DNA of 52,433 bases from Clostridia bacterium (lineage in GTDB: Bacteria > Bacillota > Clostridia > UBA1212 > UBA1255). The notes below the pieces were generated by a model. It was not told the origin of the DNA, did no database searches, and saw nothing but the letters and a program-made list of their open reading frames with translations. Of the stretch, positions 39,997 through 48,687 are shown piece by piece; position 1 is the first letter of the stretch; each line of letters opens with the position of its first letter. A program made the position numbers and the translations under genes. The DNA lies in NCBI GenBank assembly GCA_017517275.1, contig JAFWZX010000012.1, positions 1 to 52,433 on the forward strand. Reading direction: 5' to 3'.

Positions 39997-42534
39997 ATGT
40001 CACAAAAGAAAAATAAACAAAAAAATAAAAGCGAAGTTTCTGCAGTAGGCATCGGTCTTAAGGCGATCTGGATATCTATTTCAACCGTTCTTAAGCTTGT
40101 CTTTGCCGTTGTTCTCATCATTTGTTGCATCGGCGGAGGTCTTCTCCTCGGCGTTTTCGCAGGGTGCATTATCACTACAGAACCTGTTACAGAAGAACAG
40201 CTTGACCTTTCTTATAAAGGAGCTCCTACACAGATTCTCGATAAAGACGGTAATGTTCTTGCTACCATTCAGGGTTCTGACACGATTAATCGTGAATTAG
40301 TTGAATTCGATCAAGTTCCAACCGATTTATTTAATGCTTTTATTGCTGTAGAAGACGAGCGTTTTTATTCTCACCCCGGTGTTGACATTAAAAGATCTGT
40401 TAGCGCAGCATTAGGATTTGTCATTCCCTCTCTTGATAGCCACGGAGGCAGTACTATTACTCAGCAGGTAATCAAGAATATCACAGGAGATGACTCTATG
40501 AGTGTACCGCGCAAGATCCGCGAGCAATGGCGCGCACTCCAGCTTGAGAAGGACTTATCGAAAGAAGACATTCTTGAACTCTACGTCAACGTTATATTTA
40601 TGGGTTCTAATCTGTACGGTGTTCAGACTGCTTCGCAGGCTTATTTCAACAAGGATGTTTCTGATCTATCTTTGGCAGAATGTGCTTTCTTGGCAGGTAT
40701 TACAAATAACCCGTCAAAATACAATCCACTCACAACTATCGGACGAGCAAATTGTTATAAGAGACAAATTCATATTTTGGATAAGATGCTCGAATGCGGT
40801 TTCATTACAGACGAACAATATATACAGGCAATTCAAGATGATCTTATAATCAACGATGACTACCGTCAAGAAGCCAAGAAAGCTGCTATTTATTCATATT
40901 TCGTAGATGCTGTTCTTACTGATGCCAAAGAAGCCTTAATAGAGGCCGGCTACTCCAAAACAGAAGCTTCCGATATTATATATAATCAGGGGGTTACGAT
41001 TTACTCCACTCAAGACAGTAGAATTCAGCAAATATTTGACGAAGAATTCTGCAATCTTGATAATTTCCCCGTAAACCATTTGTATACCTCTACCGCCGAT
41101 ATGGCTCAGGCTGCCTCTGTTCTTATCGACCCCACCAACGGCCACATACTTGCTATGTACGGCGGCTACGGTGAAAAGACAACAAGCTTGAGCTTTAATT
41201 TTGCAACCAGAGCCAAGAGACAACCCGGATCTGCAATTAAGCCTATTCTGATCTATGCCCCACTTATCGATGCCGGCATTATCTCTCCGTCAACTATAAC
41301 AGATGATATTCCCGTGTATTACAACTACCAGACACCGGAACTTGTATGGCCGAAGAACTCATACTCTCAACACAGGGGCTTAGTTACAACACAGTGGGCA
41401 ATACAGCAGTCATCCAACGTAGTTGCAGTCTCCCTTTTCAAAGATAATATGTCTCGTTGCCTTAATCACTTAAAAACATTGGGTATAGACAGAACTGATG
41501 AAATGTATCTTTCCACAGCATTAGGAGGATTAAACCAAGGAGTTACGCCACTTGAGATGACAGCCGCCTACGTTCCTTTTGCAAATGGCGGTACGTATTA
41601 CACGCCCATTACTTTCACTAAAATTTGTGACACTAATGGAGGTTTGATACTCAGCAACGAACCAAAAGCTTCTACTGTATACGAAAAGGCCGGCACGACG
41701 ACTCTTATGACCGAGATGTTGCAGTCAGTTGTAACCAACGGTACAGGTACTGCGGCTGCAATAAAGAACGGTGCCGGGCAGAAAATTGCAGTTGCAGGCA
41801 AAACAGGAACCACCACAAGTAGTGTAGACTATTGGTTCGCCGGCTACACACCATATTACACATGTTCAGTCTGGTACGGATATGAATTTAATAAACCTAT
41901 CTCAACAGCAGAGAAAGGAGCGGCCGCAAAACTGTGGGCAGCAATAATGTCCAGAGTTCATGAGAATTTGTCTCCCAGACCGTTTACTACCTCCTCCGAA
42001 GGTTTAGTTTCCTGTACCATATGTAAATATTCCGGCATGTTGCCTTCTGCTATATGCAACAGTGACCCCAGAGGAGACGCTATAATTACGGCAACGTTTA
42101 TATCCGGAACAGAGCCTACACAAACATGCCAAGTCCACCAGACCGTTACTATCTGTACACGGGCAAGGGATGATGCCGGCAAATATTACAGAGCAAGCGA
42201 ATATTGTAAAGATTACACAAAGAAGGAGATCACAGGAACATACCGTGAAATATCCGATCTTTCCTATCAATATATGATTCTCGAAGACGCTTTCCCCAGA
42301 GATTGGGATTATGAGCTTACCCATTCTCTGGAAGTTTGCCCATTCTGTACAGCCGTATTCGGAGGTATCACACCTCCGGCAGGCGGAGAAGGAACCGGCG
42401 GCGAGGGAGTCGGCGGAGATGAGAACCCGGGAGAAACTTCCGGTAATACAGCAGAGATAATCATAAATACGTTCAACCCTCAATACAGTTACAACTGGTA
42501 CAAATCATCTAAAAACGGAGTGATAATTAAATGA
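39997..42534 (+). CDS. Class A penicillin-binding protein (PBP1a-like)
   Basis: I use the ATG at 39997 after AGGAG, giving 845 residues; the frame is open for 44 codons more but passes over the promoter. A basic N-terminus and one membrane helix (about 27-60) precede the GT51 glycosyltransferase domain (catalytic Glu119 in VEDERF; GGSTITQQVIKN). The transpeptidase follows, with S412-AI-K415, S472-S-N474 and K602-T-G604 intact. It polymerises and cross-links peptidoglycan. After the transpeptidase a roughly 180-residue tail has eight or more cysteines (CTICKYSG, AICNSD, CQVHQ, CPFC) and a Gly/Glu-rich linker. The next gene overlaps its stop (ATGA). Confidence 0.93.
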   Translation: MSQKKNKQKNKSEVSAVGIGLKAIWISISTVLKLVFAVVLIICCIGGGLLLGVFAGCIITTEPVTEEQLDLSYKGAPTQILDKDGNVLATIQGSDTINRELVEFDQVPTDLFNAFIAVEDERFYSHPGVDIKRSVSAALGFVIPSLDSHGGSTITQQVIKNITGDDSMSVPRKIREQWRALQLEKDLSKEDILELYVNVIFMGSNLYGVQTASQAYFNKDVSDLSLAECAFLAGITNNPSKYNPLTTIGRANCYKRQIHILDKMLECGFITDEQYIQAIQDDLIINDDYRQEAKKAAIYSYFVDAVLTDAKEALIEAGYSKTEASDIIYNQGVTIYSTQDSRIQQIFDEEFCNLDNFPVNHLYTSTADMAQAASVLIDPTNGHILAMYGGYGEKTTSLSFNFATRAKRQPGSAIKPILIYAPLIDAGIISPSTITDDIPVYYNYQTPELVWPKNSYSQHRGLVTTQWAIQQSSNVVAVSLFKDNMSRCLNHLKTLGIDRTDEMYLSTALGGLNQGVTPLEMTAAYVPFANGGTYYTPITFTKICDTNGGLILSNEPKASTVYEKAGTTTLMTEMLQSVVTNGTGTAAAIKNGAGQKIAVAGKTGTTTSSVDYWFAGYTPYYTCSVWYGYEFNKPISTAEKGAAAKLWAAIMSRVHENLSPRPFTTSSEGLVSCTICKYSGMLPSAICNSDPRGDAIITATFISGTEPTQTCQVHQTVTICTRARDDAGKYYRASEYCKDYTKKEITGTYREISDLSYQYMILEDAFPRDWDYELTHSLEVCPFCTAVFGGITPPAGGEGTGGEGVGGDENPGETSGNTAEIIINTFNPQYSYNWYKSSKNGVIIK

Positions 42535-43151
42535 ATTGCAATATAAAAATAACCGACTTCTTGCATGAGTTATCTTCCGATGCCCCAACCCCGGGAGGAG
42601 GCGGAGTCGCAGCTTTAACAGGAGCGTTGAGTGCTGCTTTATGCTCCATGGTGGCAAACCTTACAACAGGTAAAAAGAAATACGCTGAATATCAGGAAGA
42701 TATCCAACGCATAATCGAAGACAGCACCAAGGCCCAAGAACGACTGTTTGCGCTAATAGAAAAAGATGCCCTATGCTTTGAGCCGTTGAGCAAAGCATAC
42801 TCCATTCCCAAAGAAGACCCGTCCCGCTGTGAGATTCTTGAAAACGCACTGCGAACTGCTGCATCTTCTCCCTGTGAAATATTAGATGAATCCCTTAAAA
42901 TAATTGCACTTTTTGAAGAACTGTGTTATAAAGGCTCTCGCTTGGCATTAAGTGACGTAGGTGTAGCGGCAACGTTGTGTGAAAGTACTATAAAAAGCAG
43001 TTTGCTTAATATTTATATTAACACGAAGCTTATGACTGACAAAGATTACGCACAGAAGCTAAATACACAGTACAGCGAAAAAGCCCGCATAGGAATTCAA
43101 CATTGTCAAGAAGTTTATAACAAAGTACAGGAGGGTACTATAATAAAATGA
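42531..43151 (+). CDS. Cyclodeaminase/cyclohydrolase family protein (FchA-like)
   Basis: The 206-residue protein has the FTCD_C signature DFLHELSSDAPTPGGGGVAALTGALSAAL followed by an all-helical bundle. Members are formiminotetrahydrofolate cyclodeaminases or methenyl-tetrahydrofolate cyclohydrolases (FchA). Translational coupling to folD (ATGA) supports a role in tetrahydrofolate one-carbon chemistry. It overlaps the PBP stop in the same way, which is odd company for a folate enzyme. Confidence 0.88.
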   Translation: MNCNIKITDFLHELSSDAPTPGGGGVAALTGALSAALCSMVANLTTGKKKYAEYQEDIQRIIEDSTKAQERLFALIEKDALCFEPLSKAYSIPKEDPSRCEILENALRTAASSPCEILDESLKIIALFEELCYKGSRLALSDVGVAATLCESTIKSSLLNIYINTKLMTDKDYAQKLNTQYSEKARIGIQHCQEVYNKVQEGTIIK

Positions 43152-43993
43152 TACCGCACGAATTAAAAGGAAGCGAAGCTGCCAAAGCAATATGCTCTTC
43201 CCTGCAAGAAACAGTTGCTAACCTTAGAAATAAGAATGTAATTCCTACGCTTGCCATTGTACGAGTAGGAAGCAGAGAAGATGACATGGCATACGAACAA
43301 GCTGCGATCAAACGTTTTAACAACAATTCAGGCCGTGTATTACAGGTTACTCTCAAAGAAAACTGTACACAAGAAGAGTTAGAAAAGGTTATTATGAATA
43401 TAAACCGCACACGAGAGGTTCACGGCGTGTTAGTTATGAGACCCCTTCCGAAGCATTTAAACGAAAGCAGAATAAAAGGTATGCTCAACCTTCGCAAAGA
43501 CGTAGATTGCATGACATATCTTGGGCAAGCAGGTCTTTTTATGGGAGAAAAAGGAGTTTTCACGCCATGCACCCCACAAGCAGTTATAGAACTTATTGAT
43601 TATTTCGGGATAGACGTCAGCGGTAAAAAAGTTACAATTGTTGGCAGAAGCCAGGTAGTAGGCAAGCCACTTGCCATTATGTTAATGAACAAAAATGCAA
43701 CTGTCACAGTTTGCCATACGAAGACTGCTGATCTTCGTGCAGAATGTAAAAATGCCGATATTATTGTTGCCTGCGCAGGTAAAGCTCGTATGATAGACGA
43801 TACATACGTATCAAAGGATCAGATTATCATTGACGTTGGCATAAATATGGCAGACGGAGTGTTATGCGGCGACGTAGATTACGACAAGGTTGCGCCCATA
43901 GTCTCAGCAATTACTCCAGTACCGGGCGGAGTAGGTGCACTGACAACGTCCGTACTCTTCAAACATACTGTCCTGAGTGCCGACAGATCCTGA
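43148..43993 (+). CDS. folD: Methylene-THF dehydrogenase / methenyl-THF cyclohydrolase FolD
   Basis: The 281-residue protein oxidises methylene-THF with NAD(P) and hydrolyses the product. Tyr49 and Lys55 (AYEQAAIKRF) fit the catalytic Y-x(n)-K pair, and GRSQVVGKPLAIML with PVPGGVGALTTS are the two conserved FolD blocks. The N-terminal catalytic domain is divergent from model FolD. With metH at the other end of the window this gives two steps of one-carbon metabolism, but they are not linked physically. Confidence 0.92.
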   Translation: MIPHELKGSEAAKAICSSLQETVANLRNKNVIPTLAIVRVGSREDDMAYEQAAIKRFNNNSGRVLQVTLKENCTQEELEKVIMNINRTREVHGVLVMRPLPKHLNESRIKGMLNLRKDVDCMTYLGQAGLFMGEKGVFTPCTPQAVIELIDYFGIDVSGKKVTIVGRSQVVGKPLAIMLMNKNATVTVCHTKTADLRAECKNADIIVACAGKARMIDDTYVSKDQIIIDVGINMADGVLCGDVDYDKVAPIVSAITPVPGGVGALTTSVLFKHTVLSADRS

Positions 43994-44014
43994 ATATAAA
44001 ATTACAAAACAAAA

Positions 44015-44086
44015 AGCCACTGGTGAGAATCGAACTCACGGCCTATTCATTACGAGTGAATTGCTCTACCCCTGAGCCACAGTGGC
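44015..44086 (-). tRNA. tRNA-Thr (anticodon CGT)
   Basis: The minus strand folds as a cloverleaf: acceptor GCCACTG/CAGTGGC, D arm GCTC/GAGC, anticodon stem ATTCA/TGAAT around loop CTCGTAA (anticodon CGT, reads ACG) and T arm GTGAG/CTCAC with TTCGATT. The CCA end is not encoded; a T-run follows directly. It lies antisense in the gap between folD and the DUF3810 gene. Confidence 0.95.
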
Positions 44087-44102
44087 AACTTTACAAGCAA
44101 GG

Positions 44103-44131
44103 ATTATAACACAGCAAGATGAAAATGTCTA
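44103..44131 (-). promoter_or_regulatory. Promoter of tRNA-Thr, overlapping the start of the DUF3810 gene
   Basis: The minus strand has TAGACA (44126-44131), 17 bp, TATAAT (44103-44108). The -35 lies inside the first codons of the gene starting at 44119. Confidence 0.8.
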
Positions 44132-45243
44132 CATCAAAAAAAAACAAGAATTCACACATCAGCAAATTTTTGAACATTGCCTTGTTTGTTGTACCTACAA
44201 TTCTTATTGTAATTTTATACATTATCTCCCGTTATTTCCCTAATGCCGTCTATAAGATATACACAACCGGCCTTTTTAAAGTAATAACGTATTTACCAAA
44301 AATCCTTACAAAAGGCTGGCGTTATTCTTTTGCTGAAGTTTGCCTCGTAATTTTCATACTCTTTTTTCTCATATATACTGTATCCACAATTACCAAAACA
44401 ATCATCGCTCTTGTGAAAAAAGGCGATAAACCTTTTCACCGATTGATAAGATACGGTTCTTTCATTGTGAAAACGATTTGTGTAATCTTGTCGACCTTTA
44501 TTTTATTCGGTGCCTTTAATTATAATAGCTTGCCTCTTTCTGACATTGCAGGCTATGAGCTGCGCAAAAGAGATACGCAAACACTTGCCGAGCTTTGTCT
44601 GTTATTGGAAGAGAAAGCCTCCGCCTCATACGTTGAAGTTCGGGAAACAGATATTTTTGTTTACACAGGTGAAGCAAACAAGGCCTATGAAAAAGCTCGA
44701 GAACAATATGATTTTTTTGACGGTTATACAGAGGTTTTGACGTCTGCAAAGCCTGCATTCTCGTCAATTATAATGTGCTATCTTCAGATATCAGGTATTT
44801 ATCCATATTTACTGCCTGAATCTGTAATAAATACCAAAACGCCTACTTGCGCTCTTCCTCATACAGTGTGTCACGAGCTTGCACATCAAATGGGTTTTGC
44901 AAGAGAAGATGAGGCTAATTACGTTGCCTTTATTGCCTGCATCAGCAGCGATAAGCAGGAATTCGTGTACTCCGGCTACTACGAAGCTTTTTTGTATTCT
45001 ATGAATGCACTGTATGTATATGATTATGAAAAATGGGAAAAAATCCACAAGGAAACAGATCCCCGGATATTAGAGGATATGAAAAAAAGCAGCGAATTTT
45101 GGGACAGCTTCAGTACACCAAATGATTTTCTGGGCAATTTATCAGAAAATGTAAACGATGCATATTTAAATATTAATAATGTCTCAGACGGAACGCACAG
45201 TTACGGACGCGTAGTCGATTTACTATTAGCCCACTATTTCTGA
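44119..45243 (+). CDS. DUF3810 membrane zinc-metallopeptidase-like protein
   Basis: The 374-residue protein has three N-terminal membrane helices (about 15-38, 66-92, 115-138) and an extracytoplasmic domain with TVCHELAHQMGFAREDEANYVA, an HExxH zinc site with a downstream glutamate. This is the DUF3810 family; its substrate is unknown. The start is uncertain: ATG at 44119 or 44125, neither with a good ribosome site. Its last 18 bases overlap the end of ybbR on the other strand. Confidence 0.82.
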   Translation: MKMSTSKKNKNSHISKFLNIALFVVPTILIVILYIISRYFPNAVYKIYTTGLFKVITYLPKILTKGWRYSFAEVCLVIFILFFLIYTVSTITKTIIALVKKGDKPFHRLIRYGSFIVKTICVILSTFILFGAFNYNSLPLSDIAGYELRKRDTQTLAELCLLLEEKASASYVEVRETDIFVYTGEANKAYEKAREQYDFFDGYTEVLTSAKPAFSSIIMCYLQISGIYPYLLPESVINTKTPTCALPHTVCHELAHQMGFAREDEANYVAFIACISSDKQEFVYSGYYEAFLYSMNALYVYDYEKWEKIHKETDPRILEDMKKSSEFWDSFSTPNDFLGNLSENVNDAYLNINNVSDGTHSYGRVVDLLLAHYF

Positions 45244-46533
45244 TTCCTCAGTCTGAGGCGGCACAACCACCGGCGGTTCCGGCTCTTGCACAGGAATGTT
45301 CTCAATAACAATGTGGAAATACGGAGCCTCTCCTACGATCGTAACTTTATTTTTATCAAGATTCCTGAACTCAAGAATAATGTTATATTCTCCAACCGTT
45401 CTGTTTGTAAGATCCACTGTAGGTGAGATTGACGTAGCTGTAAGATAATTAATATCTTCTGCCTTACCTTTTACGGTTACATTTATTGAATTAGGTGTTA
45501 TTTTATAATTGTATGTGGAATTATCCTTTCCGAAATAGCTTACGTTCCCGGATTTGATCGTAATAACCTTTGTACTGTATTTAACAAGTCTGACATTAAC
45601 TTTCGTTTCTGATTCTCCATAAACACTTGTGCCTTCCGGAATATAGTCCTGAAGATTAAAAGTACTTGAGAAAGACGTATTTTTATCTGTCATATCGATA
45701 GTACCTAAATTAATTTCTTTAATTTTGCTAAGAACGGAGGCGTCTCCCCGCAAGAGGACAGAATCATTTGTAATAGAATCTGTGTCGTAGTAATAATTAC
45801 CGTCAGGTTTTCCTTTCACACTATATTTAACAGGAACGCGCTTTGCGACAGTGATGTGAACTGTAATCTTCTCCGTACCAAAGGAGGATGTAATATCTTC
45901 TCCCATGGTTGAGATGTATTTGCCGATAAAAGAAGCTGTCCTATCGCCGGCAACCGATCCTTGCGTAATTGCATCATTAAGATCTACCTGGATATAATCA
46001 ACAGTATCAATTATATTTGTAAGACCTACCACTGGAATCTTATCAGGCTCTGCTATAACCGATATGAACTCAAAGTTCTCTGCAAGTAGACTATCATCAT
46101 AATCCACAACTATATCAAGATATCTTTGAGATTCTGTATCAAAAACAAATTCTATCTCTTTAGGATAATAATTCTGCACAGAGATACCCAAGCGTGAGCA
46201 TTCAGGTTTACTGACCTTAAGCGTTGTATTTCCTTTACTTTTAATTTCTTTTAAATCTACAGCGGCAGACAACTCTTTGACTGTAAGGTTGTTTATCGTA
46301 TCGCGTCTTCCGGAAACAGTTACAGTAACAGTATCCGGACAGGCAACAGTCTGGTCACTAAGATCAAGAGTGGCGGGGTGATTCTTGTTCAATATCGTGA
46401 GTGGAATCTCCAATGTTCTTTCTACGATAGGATTACTTGTATTCAAGACCAGCAACCATGATATTACGGCAAGGAACACAGAGATAATAATAAAAAAGCC
46501 TTTGCTTTGGACTGTTTTTTTAAATTTATTCAT
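45226..46533 (-). CDS. cdaR: YbbR-domain protein CdaR, regulator of diadenylate cyclase
   Basis: The 435-residue protein has one N-terminal membrane helix (about 12-30) and about four tandem YbbR domains outside (VERTLEIPL; DLSDQTVACPDTVTVTVSGRRD; VPVKYSVKG; INVTVKGKAEDINYL), then a Pro/Glu-rich tail. In Bacillus and Listeria CdaR binds CdaA and adjusts c-di-AMP synthesis. It overlaps cdaA by 8 bases. The usual third gene, glmM, is missing here. Confidence 0.9.
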   Translation of the reverse strand: MNKFKKTVQSKGFFIIISVFLAVISWLLVLNTSNPIVERTLEIPLTILNKNHPATLDLSDQTVACPDTVTVTVSGRRDTINNLTVKELSAAVDLKEIKSKGNTTLKVSKPECSRLGISVQNYYPKEIEFVFDTESQRYLDIVVDYDDSLLAENFEFISVIAEPDKIPVVGLTNIIDTVDYIQVDLNDAITQGSVAGDRTASFIGKYISTMGEDITSSFGTEKITVHITVAKRVPVKYSVKGKPDGNYYYDTDSITNDSVLLRGDASVLSKIKEINLGTIDMTDKNTSFSSTFNLQDYIPEGTSVYGESETKVNVRLVKYSTKVITIKSGNVSYFGKDNSTYNYKITPNSINVTVKGKAEDINYLTATSISPTVDLTNRTVGEYNIILEFRNLDKNKVTIVGEAPYFHIVIENIPVQEPEPPVVVPPQTEESEIVG

Positions 46534-47410
46534 CGTCGCGTCCTTTCCTCTTCAAAATTTTATTTATTTTTTTGCTGGGTTCATCTTCTTTTACCAATAA
46601 TTTAAGCAAATCTCGCTTAAGCGATTCAGGTTTGTATTTTCTTTTAAGCGTTCCGTTAACAGCAATGGAAATGCTTCCCGTCTCTTCTGAAACGATAACG
46701 GATACGCAATCTATCGTCTCTGTAACACCTATACCAGCTCTGTGTCTTGTTCCCAAGTCTTTACTGATTGACAGCGACTCTGACAGTGGAAGATAACAGG
46801 CTGCCGCGTGTACTCTGTTGTTTTTAATTATCATTGCTCCGTCATGAAGAGGAGTATTGGGCTCAAACATCAGCCTGATCATCTGCGTAGAAACACTTGC
46901 ATCAACGATTGTACCTGTCCTGATGATCTCTCCAAGACTGATTTCCCTTTCAAAAACAATCAACGCACCGATTCTCTCTTCAGACATCAATGAGCATGCT
47001 GCCACAACCTCATCGAGCATGCTACTGACTTCATTGTATTCTGTTTTCTTATGGGTTGAAAAAAGTTCTCGAAGTGTCTGTGTACCAAGATTTTCAATAA
47101 ATCGGCGGATTTCCGGCTGAAACATTACAATTAATAAAACCGGCGATACTTTCAAGAAAGCTGTCACAACATATGATATTGTAGTAAGGTTAAATACGTT
47201 TGCCAAGAATGCAACAATCAGAATAACTACTACACCTTTGAGCAACTGAAAAGCACGGGAATCTTTGATAAAGCGCAGCAACAAAAATATACAGTATGCT
47301 ACAACCATAATGTCTATTACTATCCTGAAAACATCCCATACGGAATTAATTCCCAGATATTCTCTCAGATATGCCATTATTCTACTAATCTCTGTTGTGG
47401 CTCCGATCAT
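46526..47410 (-). CDS. cdaA: Diadenylate cyclase CdaA
   Basis: The 294-residue protein has three N-terminal membrane helices (about 20-95) and a DisA_N cyclase domain with both motifs: D190-G-A192 (LHDGAM) and R222-H-R224 (GTRHRAGIG). It joins two ATP into c-di-AMP, which controls potassium uptake, osmolyte balance and wall stress. It is translationally coupled to cdaR and preceded by a small membrane protein and a coiled-coil protein in the same operon. Confidence 0.94.
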   Translation of the reverse strand: MIGATTEISRIMAYLREYLGINSVWDVFRIVIDIMVVAYCIFLLLRFIKDSRAFQLLKGVVVILIVAFLANVFNLTTISYVVTAFLKVSPVLLIVMFQPEIRRFIENLGTQTLRELFSTHKKTEYNEVSSMLDEVVAACSLMSEERIGALIVFEREISLGEIIRTGTIVDASVSTQMIRLMFEPNTPLHDGAMIIKNNRVHAAACYLPLSESLSISKDLGTRHRAGIGVTETIDCVSVIVSEETGSISIAVNGTLKRKYKPESLKRDLLKLLVKEDEPSKKINKILKRKGRDDE

Positions 47411-47434
47411 AGCGTCTCCCTATAAACTCCTTAC

Positions 47435-47569
47435 TTACGAATACATTCCTGTCAGATAAGCAAATATAACAAAAACCGTCGTTGCTATCATAGATAATGC
47501 CAAAATAAAGCACATTACTCTTATAAATAATCGTTTACCGTCTGTTTTCTTCTTTCCTGTTTTGGACAT
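47435..47569 (-). CDS. Small single-helix membrane protein (44 residues)
   Basis: ATG at 47569, ten bases after AGAGG, encodes a basic N-terminus (MSKTGKKKTDGKRLF) and one membrane helix (about 16-38), ending MYS. It fills the gap between the coiled-coil gene and cdaA with about 20 bases on each side, which argues that it is a real gene. It could be an accessory subunit of the CdaA complex or an unrelated small protein; I know no family for it. Confidence 0.65.
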   Translation of the reverse strand: MSKTGKKKTDGKRLFIRVMCFILALSMIATTVFVIFAYLTGMYS

Positions 47570-47589
47570 TGTCTCTTACCTCTTTTGTA

Positions 47590-48177
47590 TTATTCCTTGC
47601 TGTCTTCATATTTTTCTGCAATCATAGCCCCCGATGCAGAGAAGAATTCCATATCTTTTTCAATTTTATCGTTAAGAGCTTTCATAGCGTCTTCCATTTG
47701 CTTGCGCATGTCGCTGTACATCTGCTGAACCTCAATGCGCATATCGCGGAGTTTTTTATTTCTGTCAACAATACTCTCACGAATTACTTCTGCCTGAGCA
47801 TCAAGCTCTGTTATCTCTCTTGCAGCAGTTTCACGAGCTTCTTCTACGATGCCTTTTGCTGTATTTTGCGCATCAATGAGAGCCTGGGCTACGCTGGCCT
47901 TCTCTCCTTGCAACTCTATGTAGGAAGATGATAATTTGTTATGTTCCGCCAAAAGCTCATTATACATATCAACCAGCTCATTATATTTCTCACCAAGAGC
48001 CGCAAAATCACGGTTATTTGCATCAATAATCTGGCAATAATGATTGTTGAGCTTCTCAAGATATGCAATAACGTGCTTCTTGCGATATTTCTTTAATTGC
48101 TCATCAAAGGCTTTAATCTCTGAATTTGCCCCGGTAACAATTACCTCTTTCTTTGCCGGCATTATATCATTACTCAT
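47590..48177 (-). CDS. Coiled-coil protein, DivIVA-like in appearance
   Basis: The 195-residue soluble protein is almost wholly helical with heptad patterns over about 35-180 (YNELVDMYNELLAEHNKL; AQALIDAQNTAKGIVEEA; EVQQMYSDMRKQMEDAM). AKGIVEEARETAAREI recalls the second coil of DivIVA/GpsB-type proteins, but the N-terminal DivIVA membrane motif is not obvious. Overlap with the thioredoxin gene (8 bases) places it in the trx-cdaA-cdaR operon. A role in cell-pole or division organisation is a guess. Confidence 0.7.
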   Translation of the reverse strand: MSNDIMPAKKEVIVTGANSEIKAFDEQLKKYRKKHVIAYLEKLNNHYCQIIDANNRDFAALGEKYNELVDMYNELLAEHNKLSSSYIELQGEKASVAQALIDAQNTAKGIVEEARETAAREITELDAQAEVIRESIVDRNKKLRDMRIEVQQMYSDMRKQMEDAMKALNDKIEKDMEFFSASGAMIAEKYEDSKE

Positions 48178-48529
48178 TATCTTTCTTCTCCTTTTTTTCA
48201 GTGAAAAATTTATCTATCATATCACAAACTGCGTCAGCCGGTCTAAGACCGATAAACTTCGATTGTGTAATACCCTCTTCCAACAAAAGTACAGTCGGGA
48301 CACTGGTTATTCTGAATTCGGCACAAAGCTTCGGGCAATCATATGCATTTACTTTACCAAAAAGAACCCTATCCTTGTATTTGCCTGCAAGCTCGTCGAA
48401 AATAGGTGCCATGGAACGGCAAGGGCCACAATCCGGAGTCCAAAATTCAACTAAAACAGGAATCTTACTTTTAAGAACTATATTCTGAAAATTGCCGTCA
48501 CTAAACACGAAAATATCTTCTGTTGCCAT
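48170..48529 (-). CDS. Thioredoxin-family protein
   Basis: The 119-residue protein has the active site W30-TPD-C34-GPC37 and the cis-proline loop SVPTVLLLEEG. It has no signal peptide and would reduce disulfides in the cytoplasm. It begins the operon that leads to cdaA-cdaR. The TPD before CGPC is unlike the WAxW-CGPC of canonical TrxA, so it may be a specialised paralog. Confidence 0.9.
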   Translation of the reverse strand: MATEDIFVFSDGNFQNIVLKSKIPVLVEFWTPDCGPCRSMAPIFDELAGKYKDRVLFGKVNAYDCPKLCAEFRITSVPTVLLLEEGITQSKFIGLRPADAVCDMIDKFFTEKKEKKDNE

Positions 48530-48567
48530 TCAAATATCACCTTTTAATGTTATCTTTTCATCGTATT

Positions 48568-48596
48568 AGTATAAAACACCCCGGCTGTTTAGTCAA
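48568..48596 (-). promoter_or_regulatory. Promoter of the trx-cdaA-cdaR operon
   Basis: TTGACT (48591-48596), 17 bp, TATACT (48568-48573) on the minus strand, 39 bases before the thioredoxin ATG. Confidence 0.8.
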
Positions 48597-48631
48597 CTCT
48601 AATCACCGTCTATAACAACTTATATTCATAT

Positions 48632-48667
48632 AAAAAAAGCCACACAGAAGGGGGCTTCTGCATGGCT
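48632..48667 (-). terminator. Terminator after the ABC ATPase gene
   Basis: A 13-bp stem with one wobble/mismatch (48638-48650 and 48655-48667) is followed on the minus strand by TTTTTTT. Confidence 0.88.
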
Positions 48668-48687
48668 GTAAGTAACTGTAATTAAAA

